From NCBI RefSeq assembly GCF_014384745.1, contig NZ_JACRSO010000002.1, forward strand, positions 434,001 through 498,000: a DNA stretch of 64,000 nucleotides, read 5' to 3'. This DNA comes from Luoshenia tenuis. GTDB lineage: Bacteria; Bacillota; Clostridia; Christensenellales; GCA-900066905. Position 1 is the first letter of the stretch; every line of letters starts with the position of its first letter. Positions 8,193 through 17,110 of the stretch are shown one piece after another. Both the position numbers and the translations under genes were made by a program. Under the pieces are notes generated by a model, which was not told where the DNA came from, made no database searches, and was given only the letters and a program-made list of their open reading frames with translations.

Positions 8193-10103
8193 ATGATTCT
8201 ATTATCCGCACAAAATATAGATAAGGCCTTTGGCGCGCAGGCGATATTAAAGGGCACCTCTCTGGTGGTGCAGGACCGCCAGATCATCGGCCTGGTCGGC
8301 CCCAACGGCGCGGGTAAATCGACGCTGCTGCGCATTTTGGCGGGCGAATCTCAGGCTGATAGCGGTGAAATCTTTTATAAAAAGGAGCTGCGCCTGGGCT
8401 ACCTGCCCCAAAACAGCGTTCCGCCCCAGGGGGGCACGGTCTGGTCCATTCTGGAGAGCGTGTTTGACCCGGTAAAGGAAATGGAAGGACGCCTGCGCGC
8501 TATGGAGCAGCAGATGGGGGCGCTGCACGGGGACGAAAAGGCTTTTGCGCAGTTGAGCGAGCAGTATAACGCACTGCTCCAGCGTTTTGAGCAAGCCGAT
8601 GGTTACCGCTACCCCAGCCTGATCCAGGGGGTGCTCATCGGCCTGGGGTTCGATCCGGAGCGGTTTGACCAAAACGCCGCTACCCTTTCCGGCGGCCAGC
8701 TCACGCGTCTGGCGCTGGCGCGCGTGCTTTTGCAAAAATATGAGCTTCTGATTTTGGATGAGCCCACCAACCATCTGGACCTGGCGGCTACGACCTGGCT
8801 GGAGGATTATCTAAAGGGCTACGGCGGCGCGCTTTTGATCGTCTCGCACGACCGCTACCTGTTGGACGCCCTATGTACCGGCATTGCCGAAATGCAAAAT
8901 GGCGCTATCCGCCAATACGAGGGCAACTATAGCCAATATGCGGCCAAGAGCGAAGCGCTGCATCGCCAGCAGGAAAAGGAATATGAAATGCAGCAGCGCG
9001 AGATCGCCCGCCAGAAGGCGATCATCGAGCGCTACCGCCAGTTTAACCGCGAAAAAAGCATCCGCGCGGCCGAAAGCCGGGAGCGGCTGCTCAACCGTAT
9101 CGAATTGATCGAAAAGCCCACCAATGACGATGAGATCCACTTCTCCTTCGACATCCGCAAAAAGCCGGGCAACGATATTTTGCTGGCGGAGGGCTTGGCC
9201 AAGGGCTTTGGTCATCCTCTGTTCAGCGATGTCAACCTCCACATCCGCTCTGGAGACCGGATCGCCCTGATCGGCCCCAACGGCGCCGGGAAATCTACGC
9301 TGTTTAAGATCCTCATCGGGCAATTACAGCCGGATCAGGGCCATTTCCGTTTGGGATCCGGCGTGGAGATCGGCTATTACGACCAGCAGCAGGCGGACCT
9401 GAACCTGCAAAAGACCGCGATCGAGGAGATATGGGACACTTTCCCCAAGCTTAACGAAACGCAGATTCGCAACGCGCTGGCTGCCTTTCTCTTTCGGGGG
9501 GACGAGGTCTTCCAAACTATCGATACCCTCTCCGGCGGCGAGCGCGCCCGCTTGGCCCTGCTCAAGCTGATGTTGCATAAGGACAACTTTCTGCTGCTGG
9601 ACGAGCCTACCAACCATCTGGATATGGCCTCCCGCGAGGTGTTGGAGCAGGCCCTGCTGGATTATCCCGGTACGATCCTGGCCGTTTCGCACGACCGGTA
9701 CTTTGTCAATCATATCGCCACCAAGGTCTGGGCGCTGGAAGAGGGCGGCCTTCGGGAAACGCTGGGCAACTATCAGGACTATCTGGCGCAAAAGGCCAAG
9801 GAGACACAGCCGCAGCTGGAACAGGCCCCTGCCATCACCAAGACCGAACAGCAGAATCAGCGCCGCCGGGAGCGGGCTGAGCGGGAGGCGCGCAAAAAGC
9901 GGCAGGCGGCTATCCGGGAGATCGAGCGAGAGATCGAAGAAATGGAGACGGAACTGACCCAGCTGGAAGAGGAAATGGCCCAGCCCGGCGCTTTCGCAGA
10001 TGGCGAGGCGGCAAAGGCGCTTTCGCTTCGCTACAATGCCCTGAAAGAAAAGATCGAGCACCGTTATCAGGATTGGGAGGCCGCCCAGGCAGAAGATGCG
10101 TGA
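8193..10103 (+). CDS. ABC-F family ATP-binding protein
   Basis: Soluble twin-ATPase of the ABC-F class, which acts on ribosomes (translation factor or antibiotic protection) rather than in transport. The ATG at 8193 follows GGGGAGG at proper spacing, so an in-frame TTG 30 bases earlier is not the start; this gives 636 residues. Domain 1: GPNGAGKSTLLRIL, LSGGQLTRLALARVLL, LLILDEPTNHLDL. The linker after it holds a basic coiled coil (P-site tRNA interaction motif region). Domain 2: GPNGAGKSTLFKIL, LSGGERARLALLKLML, FLLLDEPTNHLDM. A charged C-terminal coiled coil of about 90 residues resembles YdiF/Uup-type members. No membrane helices are present. A resistance role cannot be claimed from the sequence. 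Confidence 0.93.
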   Translation: MILLSAQNIDKAFGAQAILKGTSLVVQDRQIIGLVGPNGAGKSTLLRILAGESQADSGEIFYKKELRLGYLPQNSVPPQGGTVWSILESVFDPVKEMEGRLRAMEQQMGALHGDEKAFAQLSEQYNALLQRFEQADGYRYPSLIQGVLIGLGFDPERFDQNAATLSGGQLTRLALARVLLQKYELLILDEPTNHLDLAATTWLEDYLKGYGGALLIVSHDRYLLDALCTGIAEMQNGAIRQYEGNYSQYAAKSEALHRQQEKEYEMQQREIARQKAIIERYRQFNREKSIRAAESRERLLNRIELIEKPTNDDEIHFSFDIRKKPGNDILLAEGLAKGFGHPLFSDVNLHIRSGDRIALIGPNGAGKSTLFKILIGQLQPDQGHFRLGSGVEIGYYDQQQADLNLQKTAIEEIWDTFPKLNETQIRNALAAFLFRGDEVFQTIDTLSGGERARLALLKLMLHKDNFLLLDEPTNHLDMASREVLEQALLDYPGTILAVSHDRYFVNHIATKVWALEEGGLRETLGNYQDYLAQKAKETQPQLEQAPAITKTEQQNQRRRERAEREARKKRQAAIREIEREIEEMETELTQLEEEMAQPGAFADGEAAKALSLRYNALKEKIEHRYQDWEAAQAEDA

Positions 10104-10120
10104 CCCTTCATAGCGTTTTA

Positions 10121-10146
10121 GCGCCGCAAACGGTTGTTTGCGGCGC
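10121..10146 (+). terminator. Hairpin downstream of the ABC-F gene
   Basis: A 10-bp perfect stem (GCGCCGCAAA / TTTGCGGCGC) with a six-base loop begins 18 bases after the ABC-F stop codon. The following T-run is poor (TTCTCC), so termination may be incomplete. Confidence 0.6.
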
Positions 10147-10301
10147 TTCTCCATCCCCCTAGCCACATCTGTAAGCGTCAGGTTCCGTATATATACCGCC
10201 AGCCTCATCATCCTATCGCCGCTCATTATTTAACGGCTGCTGCGGAGAGGCTCGCCCTGTTTTGCGGATCGCCAAGGGCAGAAATTTATACAACCACATC
10301 A

Positions 10302-10331
10302 AAAGGGATGGACGCATGCGTCCATCCCTTT
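10302..10331 (-). terminator. Intrinsic terminator of the first SPKTG surface-protein gene
   Basis: A 30-base perfect palindrome built on AAAGGGATGGACGCA is followed on the minus strand by TTTTGATG. It lies 39 bases past the stop codon of the surface-protein gene. The 10147-10301 interval before it holds no recognisable gene. Confidence 0.8.
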
Positions 10332-10370
10332 CACACATTTATTAAGCGCCTTTGCCGTACAGGCCGCTTT

Positions 10371-12497
10371 TTACTTGCCTGTGCGCGCCTTGCGGCCAAC
10401 GACGACCACAGCCATAGCCGATACAGCCATCAAGCCCATCAGCAGCGCCGCGCTGAAATTATCCCCCGTCTTGGGGCTGCCCGCCGTATTGGTGGGCGCC
10501 TCAGCCGGAGCGTCAGCGATGAACTCCGCACTCAGCTCCACTCCGCCGCCTTCCGGCATCACAAAGCTGTACACGCCATCCTTGCCCGTCAGCTCCTCAC
10601 CGTTAAGCAGCACCTTGCCCAGCGTATAGCCCGCTTTGGGCAGTGCTGTTACCGTCACGGTCTCGCCGGCCTTGGCGGTCTCTTTATCGCTTACCAGCAT
10701 ACCGCCTTCGCTCTGGGCAATTTTAACGATGTAGTTGGTGTCTGCACCAATCAAAGAGGCGATAAACTCACCGCCCGGGCTGCCGAAATAACCCGCATCG
10801 TCCCCACCTTCCAGCTTCCAAACGGTAACCTCAGGTTTAAGCAAAACAGAATCCGCCCAACTGATCCACCGCTGCCTTGCAAATTTGTTGAACTCATCGG
10901 CAATGGCCTTTTTCAAAGCCGCCGCCTGTACTGCGTCCAGATTGTCCAAGGTCTCGCTGTCGTTATCAATGTCGTATTCATGGCCCAAAACATTTGCCAG
11001 CAGCGGCATGATTTTTTCGTTTTTAAACGTTTCGACCTCTGCAATCACTTCGTCTATCGACATATCCTGGCCTACATATCCGTACAAGAAAGACATTTTA
11101 GCGTTGAGCAGACCATTCAAAAATTCCCGCACGGTTCCATCGGGAATCTCTAAAATATAAAGGTCTTCTGCCTGAGTTTGGTACTCCTCCGGCACTGTGT
11201 CAAAGGGGTCATCCAAGTGGATAGCATTGCCGTCTTTACCGCTTTGTGCCAATGCGCTGCCGCCCTTAACCGTGCCCATTATGGTCAGCTTGCCAGCTTT
11301 GGCATCGGTATTGTCAGGATTGGTTTTATCTAAAGTAAGGACAATCGCGCCCTGGCCGGCCACACCCTTATCTCCGCTGGTGTCTCCGCCCTTTACATCC
11401 CCACCAACCGTTACATTGGCCTTCGGAGCCATTACTACACCGTTGCCGCCTCGGCTCAGGTCATCTCCTTCCGCCTCGACTTCCGGATCTGCCTTGACAT
11501 CCCCGCCCTTAACATCGCCGCCAACCGTTACCGTGGACTGACCCTCTGCCACAACGCCATCGCCCGCATAGGCAAAGGTCCCAGCCGCATCGCCGCCGGT
11601 CACATTACCCGTGACATTCACGTTGGCATTAGCCTGTGCATTCACGCCTGTTCCACCATCCGAATAACCGTCCGGCGCAGTCATATTAGCTGTACTTTCG
11701 TTACCATTACCGCCGGAAACATTGCCATCTACCACAACAGTACTGTTTCCGCGGGCATCAACGCCTAAGCCCGCGCCATTCTGATCGGCGGTTCCATCCA
11801 GCACATCAGACGCTTGAACATCTCCTGTCACCTTAACAGACGCATCATCCTCCGTTATGATTCCAACCTGTCCTCCCGTAACATTGCCGGTAACCTCGAC
11901 ATTACCACTTTCGGCAGCCCCCACACCAGCGCCATTCGCACTTACATCGCCATTAATCTTCACGGAAGATTCGCCCGTAGAAACCGCACCAGCCATGCCT
12001 CCGCTCACATCGCCCTGCACCTCAACAGCAGCGCTTTCCTTCGCGACAACACCCATATCGCCGCCATCTACCGTGCCATTGATGCTCGCTTTGGAATTCC
12101 CCTCGGCCATAACGCCGCCGCCTAAGCTTCCCTCGGATTTTACATCGCCGTTGACCGTTACCTGCACATCGTCCGTTACGTGGAGCGCTTGGGCTTGACT
12201 ATCCCTTTGAACTTCCGCGTTGATCTCTACTTCGCCCGCGCCTACCAAACGCACATCTTTCAGGATATATTCCTCGCCATTGATCACGTAAGTTTGGCCC
12301 TCGCCAGCCTGTAAAGCTCCCAGCGTAGCGATATCCCCCGTCAGGATGATCGTCACATCCGCGTCCGTATCGGCAAAAGCCGCCTGCAGTTTGTCCCACG
12401 AGTCTACGTCTTCATGCGTGGCCGCAAATGCCGTCGCCGGGATGAGCATCGTCATCAACACGGCGATGACCAGGGCCACCAGTTTCCGTTTTTTCAT
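10371..12497 (-). CDS. Secreted repeat protein with SPKTG sortase signal (paralogue A)
   Basis: Predicted cell-wall-anchored surface protein of 708 residues; no known function. The ATG at 12497 is chosen because GAGGGGG lies nine bases upstream and the protein then begins with a signal peptide (MKKRKLVALVIAVLMTMLIP, cleavage after ATAFA). Next comes a domain shared with the gene at 17946 (DKLQAAFADTDADVTIILTG). About 300 residues then repeat units of roughly 20-24 residues around VxVxGDVxGG, which should form a right-handed beta-solenoid. After a helical segment come an InlB-B-like repeat (AGYTLGKVLLNGEELTG...), a linker (APTNTAGSPKTGDN), a hydrophobic helix and a basic tail. SPKTG fits the (S/P)PxTG motif known for class B sortase substrates in Clostridioides. 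No sortase is encoded in this window. Confidence 0.88.
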   Translation of the reverse strand: MKKRKLVALVIAVLMTMLIPATAFAATHEDVDSWDKLQAAFADTDADVTIILTGDIATLGALQAGEGQTYVINGEEYILKDVRLVGAGEVEINAEVQRDSQAQALHVTDDVQVTVNGDVKSEGSLGGGVMAEGNSKASINGTVDGGDMGVVAKESAAVEVQGDVSGGMAGAVSTGESSVKINGDVSANGAGVGAAESGNVEVTGNVTGGQVGIITEDDASVKVTGDVQASDVLDGTADQNGAGLGVDARGNSTVVVDGNVSGGNGNESTANMTAPDGYSDGGTGVNAQANANVNVTGNVTGGDAAGTFAYAGDGVVAEGQSTVTVGGDVKGGDVKADPEVEAEGDDLSRGGNGVVMAPKANVTVGGDVKGGDTSGDKGVAGQGAIVLTLDKTNPDNTDAKAGKLTIMGTVKGGSALAQSGKDGNAIHLDDPFDTVPEEYQTQAEDLYILEIPDGTVREFLNGLLNAKMSFLYGYVGQDMSIDEVIAEVETFKNEKIMPLLANVLGHEYDIDNDSETLDNLDAVQAAALKKAIADEFNKFARQRWISWADSVLLKPEVTVWKLEGGDDAGYFGSPGGEFIASLIGADTNYIVKIAQSEGGMLVSDKETAKAGETVTVTALPKAGYTLGKVLLNGEELTGKDGVYSFVMPEGGGVELSAEFIADAPAEAPTNTAGSPKTGDNFSAALLMGLMAVSAMAVVVVGRKARTGK

Positions 12498-12548
12498 ACC
12501 TAAAATCCCCCTCATTTTTTTGTCCCCTGTGCATTTTTTCTTTATCTC

Positions 12549-12554
12549 ATTATA
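12549..12554 (-). promoter_or_regulatory. Likely -10 element of surface-protein gene A
   Basis: On the minus strand TATAAT lies about 50 bases upstream of the chosen start, with a weak CTTATT-like -35 at normal distance. The wider 12498-12802 interval is AT-rich and holds no credible gene; its only other structure is the 12-base palindrome TGTTTATAAACA near 12705. Confidence 0.55.
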
Positions 12555-12802
12555 GCGCCGGAGCAGGCGCAAAATAAGCCCTGTACAGATAGGATATGTA
12601 AGCGTTTCTGTTCTGTTTTCTATTCAATAAAATAGGGCGTAGGCTATTAAACACAAGCTATCATAATAATTAAGTATAATCGCCGTCGAAATAAGAAGAT
12701 ATTGTTTATAAACAGTATAAGATAAATTCACGCCACAGGCAAGCGATTCGTCCAAAACAAGCCATATTTCCGTCACTTTTGCACAAAATTTTCGCAAATA
12801 AA

Positions 12803-12820
12803 AAGGCCCCTTTCGGGGCC
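12803..12820 (-). terminator. Intrinsic terminator of the chromate-transporter pair
   Basis: On the minus strand GGCCCC-GAAA-GGGGCC, with a GNRA-type loop, is followed by TTTTTATTTG, 15 bases beyond the stop codon of the second transporter gene. Confidence 0.88.
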
Positions 12821-12834
12821 TTGCACACACGAGG

Positions 12835-13404
12835 TCATAATACCGCGTAGATCAATATGCCTGCCGCGGCGCTGATGACGATCATGATCACCGGGTCGAC
12901 CTTGAACTTGACCATGGCGATCAGCGAAACCACACAGAGCGCAACCGCCTTCCAATCCACCGCCTGGAGGATATTTTGCAGGGTAAGCGTCACTTCTGGG
13001 ATAAAGAGCGCCGTCTGAGCGATGGTCACGATGGAGGTGGCGATCAGCGCCATGACGACCGGGCGGATGCCGTAAAGGACATAGCGTACCCCCGGCACGT
13101 GCTGGAAGTTGAAAAAGAACTTGGCGATGATCAGCACGATGATGACCGAGGGCAGCGTAACGCCGACCGTACAGCAGATAGCGCCTACCACGCCGGAAAC
13201 GCGCATCCCCACAAATGTGGCCGCGTTGATGGCAAAGGGGCCGGGCGTCATCTGCGAGATGGCCACCACGTCCGCCACTTCCTGCACCGTCAGCCATCCG
13301 TTGGCTACGATCAGCTTTTGGATCAGCGGGATCATGGCATAGCCGCCGCCGATGCTGAACGCGCCGATCTGGAAAAAGTTCCAAACTAAGAGCAGCAGCG
13401 TCAT
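12835..13404 (-). CDS. Chromate-transporter (CHR) family protein, second subunit
   Basis: Single-domain member of the CHR (ChrA) anion transporter family, 189 residues with about six hydrophobic helices. The signature FFQIGAFSIGGGYAMIPLIQ at the N-terminus and ISQMTPGPFAINAATFVGMR (the QxxPGP motif) are intact. Short CHR proteins work as pairs of opposite membrane orientation, and the upstream gene encodes the partner; the two overlap by four bases. The natural substrate in gut Clostridia is unlikely to be chromate itself; an organic or sulfate-like anion is possible. Confidence 0.9.
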   Translation of the reverse strand: MTLLLLVWNFFQIGAFSIGGGYAMIPLIQKLIVANGWLTVQEVADVVAISQMTPGPFAINAATFVGMRVSGVVGAICCTVGVTLPSVIIVLIIAKFFFNFQHVPGVRYVLYGIRPVVMALIATSIVTIAQTALFIPEVTLTLQNILQAVDWKAVALCVVSLIAMVKFKVDPVIMIVISAAAGILIYAVL

Positions 13405-14024
13405 TTTTTCGCCTCCCCTTCAGCCTTTTTACCCCTGCGGGCCCGCACCATACCGGCGATAAATCCGACCACGCCGCCCACGAGGATCAGGTAGATCGCA
13501 TTGATATCCAGCCAGAGCACGGCCACACAGGTGACCAGCGCCAGCACCCAGCACAGCCAATCCACCAAAGCCGGCTTGCCCAGCTTGATCACGGCGGAGA
13601 TCATCATCGCCACCACGCAAGCGCGTATGCCCTGCATCGCCGCGGCAACGTAGGTATTGGCGATAAAAGCCTGATAAAAAAGAGAGATGATCGCCAGGAT
13701 GATCAGCGAAGGCAGGGATGCCCCCAGGGTGGAAAGCAGCGCCCCCGGCACCCCCGCTAAGCGATAGCCGATAAAGATCGAGGCGTTGACCGCGATGGCC
13801 CCCGGAACGGACTGGGAGATCGCCACGATGTCGATCATCTCGTTTTCGTTGATCCAATGCCGCTTTTCCACGTATTCCTTTTGCATCATCGGGACGATCG
13901 CATAGCCGCCGCCAAAGGTAAACGCGCCCAGCTTGAACATCGCCAGAAACAGCGTCAACAGCAGCTTTTTATCCCGCTTTGGCAACTGGTTTTCCATTTC
14001 TTTTTCCAAACTCCCATCTCCCAA
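13401..14024 (-). CDS. Chromate-transporter (CHR) family protein, first subunit
   Basis: Partner of the following CHR gene, 207 residues. It repeats the family blocks: FKLGAFTFGGGYAIVPMMQK and ISQSVPGAIAVNASIFIGYR, where the PGP of the partner is PGA. A charged N-terminus of about 25 residues and a basic C-terminus (RARRGKKAEGEAKK) flank the membrane part. An internal ATG about ten codons in is an alternative start, because neither position has a strong ribosome site. Its stop codon overlaps the next start, so the two subunits should be made together. Confidence 0.9.
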   Translation of the reverse strand: MGDGSLEKEMENQLPKRDKKLLLTLFLAMFKLGAFTFGGGYAIVPMMQKEYVEKRHWINENEMIDIVAISQSVPGAIAVNASIFIGYRLAGVPGALLSTLGASLPSLIILAIISLFYQAFIANTYVAAAMQGIRACVVAMMISAVIKLGKPALVDWLCWVLALVTCVAVLWLDINAIYLILVGGVVGFIAGMVRARRGKKAEGEAKK

Positions 14025-14030
14025 CGTTAA

Positions 14031-15068
14031 TTATTCATCCACCCGCAGCCACTTGCCCAGGAAATCGTAGCTTTTTGCGCCGCTGATGGAATGTCCAGCG
14101 TCGAAAATATCGATATCCAGCTTATCCCGCGCGCCCAAAAGGCTGTAGGCGCGCGTCAGCTGATCAAAGCAGGTCTGTACCCCTTCCAAGGGGAATAGAT
14201 CATCCTGCCGCCCGGCCTCCAGCATCAGCGGACGGGGGGCCAGCAGACCCAGAATATCATACATTTCCCCGCGGGTATATAGATCCGGCACAAAATTGTC
14301 GATGCAGTGGTACACGCTTAAAATCGAATGGCGGAAGGTGCAGCCCGAGCAGCTAATCACGTTGGCGCGCAGCCGTCCGTCGATGGCCGCGGCATACATC
14401 AGCGTGGTCCCGCCGCCGGAAATTCCCATGGAGCCGATGCGCGCCGCATCCACAAAGGGCAGCGTTTCCAGATAATCCAGGCTGCGCATCACGTCCCGCG
14501 CCCGCAGGCCCGCCATGGTCTTGCCCATCATTAAAAGGTTGGTACTCATCCGGTAGCAGCTGCATTCGTCTGGGCCCTTTTCGATGTCCGCTTTGAGCCT
14601 GCGCAGTCCAAAGCCCAACATCTCCGGAACCAGCACCACAAAGCCTCTTTTGCATAGCGCCACGGCAAAATCCTTTTGGTACCCCTCGCCGATGGCGCGC
14701 ATCTCCCCTTCCGGCGTCAGGCCGGCGATCTCGGTCATCCCCGCGCCGTGCCCGGCCACGCAGACCACCGCAGGCATCTGCTCCTGGGCCGAATCCGGCA
14801 CCAGCAGGTAGGCGGGTATACGCATGCCATCCTCCCCAGAGTAGCTGACCAGGATCTGGCGGTAGCCATCCCGCTGCGCCTCGTCATGTGTCTGGCTCTC
14901 CAGCGGGCCGTATTGCTGTGGAAAGCCCCGCAGATCCCCCACCAAGGTACGGATAAAATCCGCCCGCCAGGAGATCCAGTGCGCCTTATTGCCCAGCGGC
15001 ATGGCGAACGGGTGCGGCCGCCGCTCATAACATGTTTCAAAGTAACGATCCATCTCCAGATCCATCAT
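14031..15068 (-). CDS. Alpha/beta-hydrolase, acetyl-xylan-esterase/dienelactone-hydrolase type
   Basis: Cytoplasmic serine esterase of 345 residues with no signal peptide. The alpha/beta-hydrolase triad can be traced: nucleophile serine in SMGISGGGTTLMYAA (about residue 220), aspartate in EAGRQDDLFPLEG, and histidine in FDAGHSISGAK near the C-terminus. The oxyanion region VVCVAGHGAGMTEIAG resembles large carbohydrate-esterase-like hydrolases (Abhydrolase_7 group). The substrate is unknown; acyl groups on sugars are plausible given the other glycan enzymes in the window. It sits six bases upstream of the CHR pair, so it probably shares that operon. Confidence 0.82.
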   Translation of the reverse strand: MMDLEMDRYFETCYERRPHPFAMPLGNKAHWISWRADFIRTLVGDLRGFPQQYGPLESQTHDEAQRDGYRQILVSYSGEDGMRIPAYLLVPDSAQEQMPAVVCVAGHGAGMTEIAGLTPEGEMRAIGEGYQKDFAVALCKRGFVVLVPEMLGFGLRRLKADIEKGPDECSCYRMSTNLLMMGKTMAGLRARDVMRSLDYLETLPFVDAARIGSMGISGGGTTLMYAAAIDGRLRANVISCSGCTFRHSILSVYHCIDNFVPDLYTRGEMYDILGLLAPRPLMLEAGRQDDLFPLEGVQTCFDQLTRAYSLLGARDKLDIDIFDAGHSISGAKSYDFLGKWLRVDE

Positions 15069-15081
15069 ATGCTTTGCCTCC

Positions 15082-16386
15082 TTAATCGCTGTTCGGTCCG
15101 CTTAGTATTTCGACCCTGTAACCGCCGCATACATCGGCGATCCAGACGGCCGGTAAAGCATCCTGCCGCTGCTGCGCCTTCATCACCAGCTGCAGCGGCA
15201 CATAGGGCTTGCCGACCAGGCGCAGTGCGCACCCGAGTATTTCCAGCCGCCCCGAGCTATCCAGCATGCCGATGCCCCAACCGTCCACCAGCGGCAGCTC
15301 GGGCACCAGGTTCGTCTCCTGGGCAAAGCCCTCCAGGCCCGCGATCTCGTAACGCAGCAGGTCTACCGTCCACACCCCGTCTTTCAGGACGGATTCAATG
15401 CGCACACGCGGCTGCTGATCCGGCAGCGGGTCTGCGCCCTGCCCGTGATGGATGCAAAAGCCCGCGCCCAGGGCCCACAACCTGCGGCGCACCACGTGCA
15501 GCGAAAAGGCGTTGCAATCCATCCCCAAAAAGCGGCGGCCCAGTCTGTGCGCCACGGCCAGCGCCGTGCCGGAGCCCGCGAACAGATCGCAAACGATGTC
15601 CCCCGGCTGGGTCGTAACGGCGATCAGCCGCTCGATCAAAGCCTCGGGCTTTTGGGTGTCATAGCCCGTGCGCTCAGGGTCCTTTTGCTGCAGCGCGGCG
15701 ATATCCTCCCATACGTCGTCCGGATAAACCGGCTCATCTTCATAATAAATGTACTTTTTCCCGCCGGATTTGATGGAGTAAAACACCCGGCCCTGCTCAT
15801 CCACCTCTTTGCGCATGTGGTTGCGCCGCTGCCGCCCTCGCGGCGTGCCTAGAGGCTGGATATCGAAAAAATGTTGTAGACCTTTTCGATAAAAAAGGAT
15901 ATTATCATGTTTGCGGGAGAAAAAGTTTTTGGCACGGCCGCCGCTTTTGTAGTGCCAGATGATCTCGTTTAAAAAGTGGTCCGCACCAAAGATCTCATCG
16001 AGCATCATCCGCAGCGGTACGCCCACCTGGCCATCCGTATGCAAAAAGATGACGCCCGTATCGCTCAAAAGTTCATAGGCCAGCTCCAGCGCCCGGCGCA
16101 TCAGCGCCAAAAACGCCTCCCGATCCTCCAGGCTCTCCCGATCCACCGGGTAATTTAAGGTAAAAGCCCGGTCGCCCTTCCAGCCTCTGGAGCCGATGCG
16201 CTGGGTATACTCCGCACGCTGGGGCGCCGGCAGGGGCGGGTCCATGTAGATCGCCTGCACCTTGCCCCGGTATTGTTCAAGGATATGCGGCGGCAACCCG
16301 CATTGCAGGTCGCCAAAGATGAAATCGCCATCCGTCCCCCGGCCGATCTTTTCGATTTTAAGTTTGCCCTGCGCGTTTGTCGCCAA
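15082..16386 (-). CDS. Type III/beta-class site-specific DNA methyltransferase, orphan, with DPPL in place of DPPY
   Basis: SAM-dependent adenine/cytosine-N4 methyltransferase-like protein of 434 residues. The start is the TTG at 16386, nine bases after a strong AGGAGG; the open frame continues upstream but there overlaps the divergent cysteine-cluster gene. Motif IV reads YMDPPLPAP (residues 47-55), where family members have DPPY/W/F. Motif I reads CDLFAGSGTALA (residues 266-277). The order IV then I fits beta-class enzymes such as Type III Mod. A TRD-like region lies between them and about 130 C-terminal residues match nothing I recognise. No restriction gene is nearby. The lost aromatic residue may mean altered or absent activity. 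Confidence 0.82.
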   Translation of the reverse strand: MATNAQGKLKIEKIGRGTDGDFIFGDLQCGLPPHILEQYRGKVQAIYMDPPLPAPQRAEYTQRIGSRGWKGDRAFTLNYPVDRESLEDREAFLALMRRALELAYELLSDTGVIFLHTDGQVGVPLRMMLDEIFGADHFLNEIIWHYKSGGRAKNFFSRKHDNILFYRKGLQHFFDIQPLGTPRGRQRRNHMRKEVDEQGRVFYSIKSGGKKYIYYEDEPVYPDDVWEDIAALQQKDPERTGYDTQKPEALIERLIAVTTQPGDIVCDLFAGSGTALAVAHRLGRRFLGMDCNAFSLHVVRRRLWALGAGFCIHHGQGADPLPDQQPRVRIESVLKDGVWTVDLLRYEIAGLEGFAQETNLVPELPLVDGWGIGMLDSSGRLEILGCALRLVGKPYVPLQLVMKAQQRQDALPAVWIADVCGGYRVEILSGPNSD

Positions 16387-16437
16387 ATCTCTTCGCCTCC
16401 TATTGTTAAAACTGACCCGTAAAGGAGCCATGTTCTC

Positions 16438-16968
16438 ATGACCAAGCCCGATCTTGAAACGCTGAAACAGGCCCGCCAGCTGGTGCAGGCCGTTACGCCC
16501 CTGCAGGGGGATTGCGGCCTTGTCTGCGGCGGACGCTGCTGCCAGCCCGGCGGCGAGGATGCGCCGCTTGGCATGGTGCTCTTTCCCGGGGAGGAGCAGC
16601 TGCTTTCCGCCTGCCCGGGATACGAATTTTCGCAGGCCAACTGGCGCCTGGGCGATGCGCCGGCCACCCTTGTCGCCTGCGCCGGGCATTGCCGCCGGGA
16701 AACGCGCCCGCTTGCCTGCCGCATCTTTCCCCTGGCGATTTATTTAGATGAAGCAATGCACTTAAAGCTCATACTGGACCCCGCCGCCAGGTTCGTCTGC
16801 CCGCTGTGCGCCAGCGGTCTTGGCGGGCTGCAAACGGCCTTTCGCCAGGCGGTGGCCGCTTGCGCCAAGCGCCTGGTGCAGGACCCCGTGCAACGGGATT
16901 TTATCTATGCCCTATCCCGCAGGATGGACCAGCTGCGCCAGGACCCCTTTTACCGTTTGGCCCCCTGA
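16438..16968 (+). CDS. YkgJ-like cysteine-cluster protein
   Basis: Small cytoplasmic protein of 176 residues with a metal-binding-like cysteine pattern: DCGLVCGGRCCQPGG near residue 26, then CAGHCRRETRPLACRIFP near residue 81 and CPLCASG near residue 121. This arrangement resembles the YkgJ/putative zinc- or iron-chelating family. The function is not established. The ATG follows AAAGGAG by ten bases. It is divergent from the methyltransferase, with only 51 bases between the two starts, so their promoters must overlap. Confidence 0.75.
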   Translation: MTKPDLETLKQARQLVQAVTPLQGDCGLVCGGRCCQPGGEDAPLGMVLFPGEEQLLSACPGYEFSQANWRLGDAPATLVACAGHCRRETRPLACRIFPLAIYLDEAMHLKLILDPAARFVCPLCASGLGGLQTAFRQAVAACAKRLVQDPVQRDFIYALSRRMDQLRQDPFYRLAP

Positions 16969-17047
16969 TGGGTCTGCCGCTCTTGCCCATTATTATACTG
17001 CATCAAACGTTTTTTTTCATCTTTTTTCTGCATCCAATCCTTCACGG

Positions 17048-17076
17048 TTGCAATCCGGTTCTATCGCCGCTATAAT
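17048..17076 (+). promoter_or_regulatory. Sigma-A-type promoter of the 90-residue protein
   Basis: TTGCAA, a 17-base spacer and a perfect TATAAT lie 35 bases upstream of the start codon. Confidence 0.8.
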
Positions 17077-17110
17077 AAAGGCTACTATCCCAGAGAAGGG
17101 GGACAAGCAC

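Noticed and set aside
11300..12250. Regularly repeated DNA that could be read as a CRISPR or tandem-repeat array
   Set aside because: The repeats are degenerate at the DNA level, lie in frame and encode the VxVxGDVxGG solenoid; there are no constant repeats with unique spacers and no cas genes.
12624..12830. A 68-codon minus-strand open frame in the gap before the chromate-transporter genes
   Set aside because: No ribosome site, it overlaps the terminator of the chromate-transporter pair, and the composition is that of AT-rich intergenic DNA.
12835..16386. Restriction-modification or defence island around the methyltransferase
   Set aside because: Neighbours are a transporter pair, an esterase and a cysteine-cluster protein; no nuclease, helicase or specificity subunit is present.
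16387..16689. Longer N-terminus for the methyltransferase (up to 101 extra codons)
   Set aside because: It would overlap the divergent cysteine-cluster gene and lacks family sequence; the TTG at 16386 has AGGAGG at the right distance.
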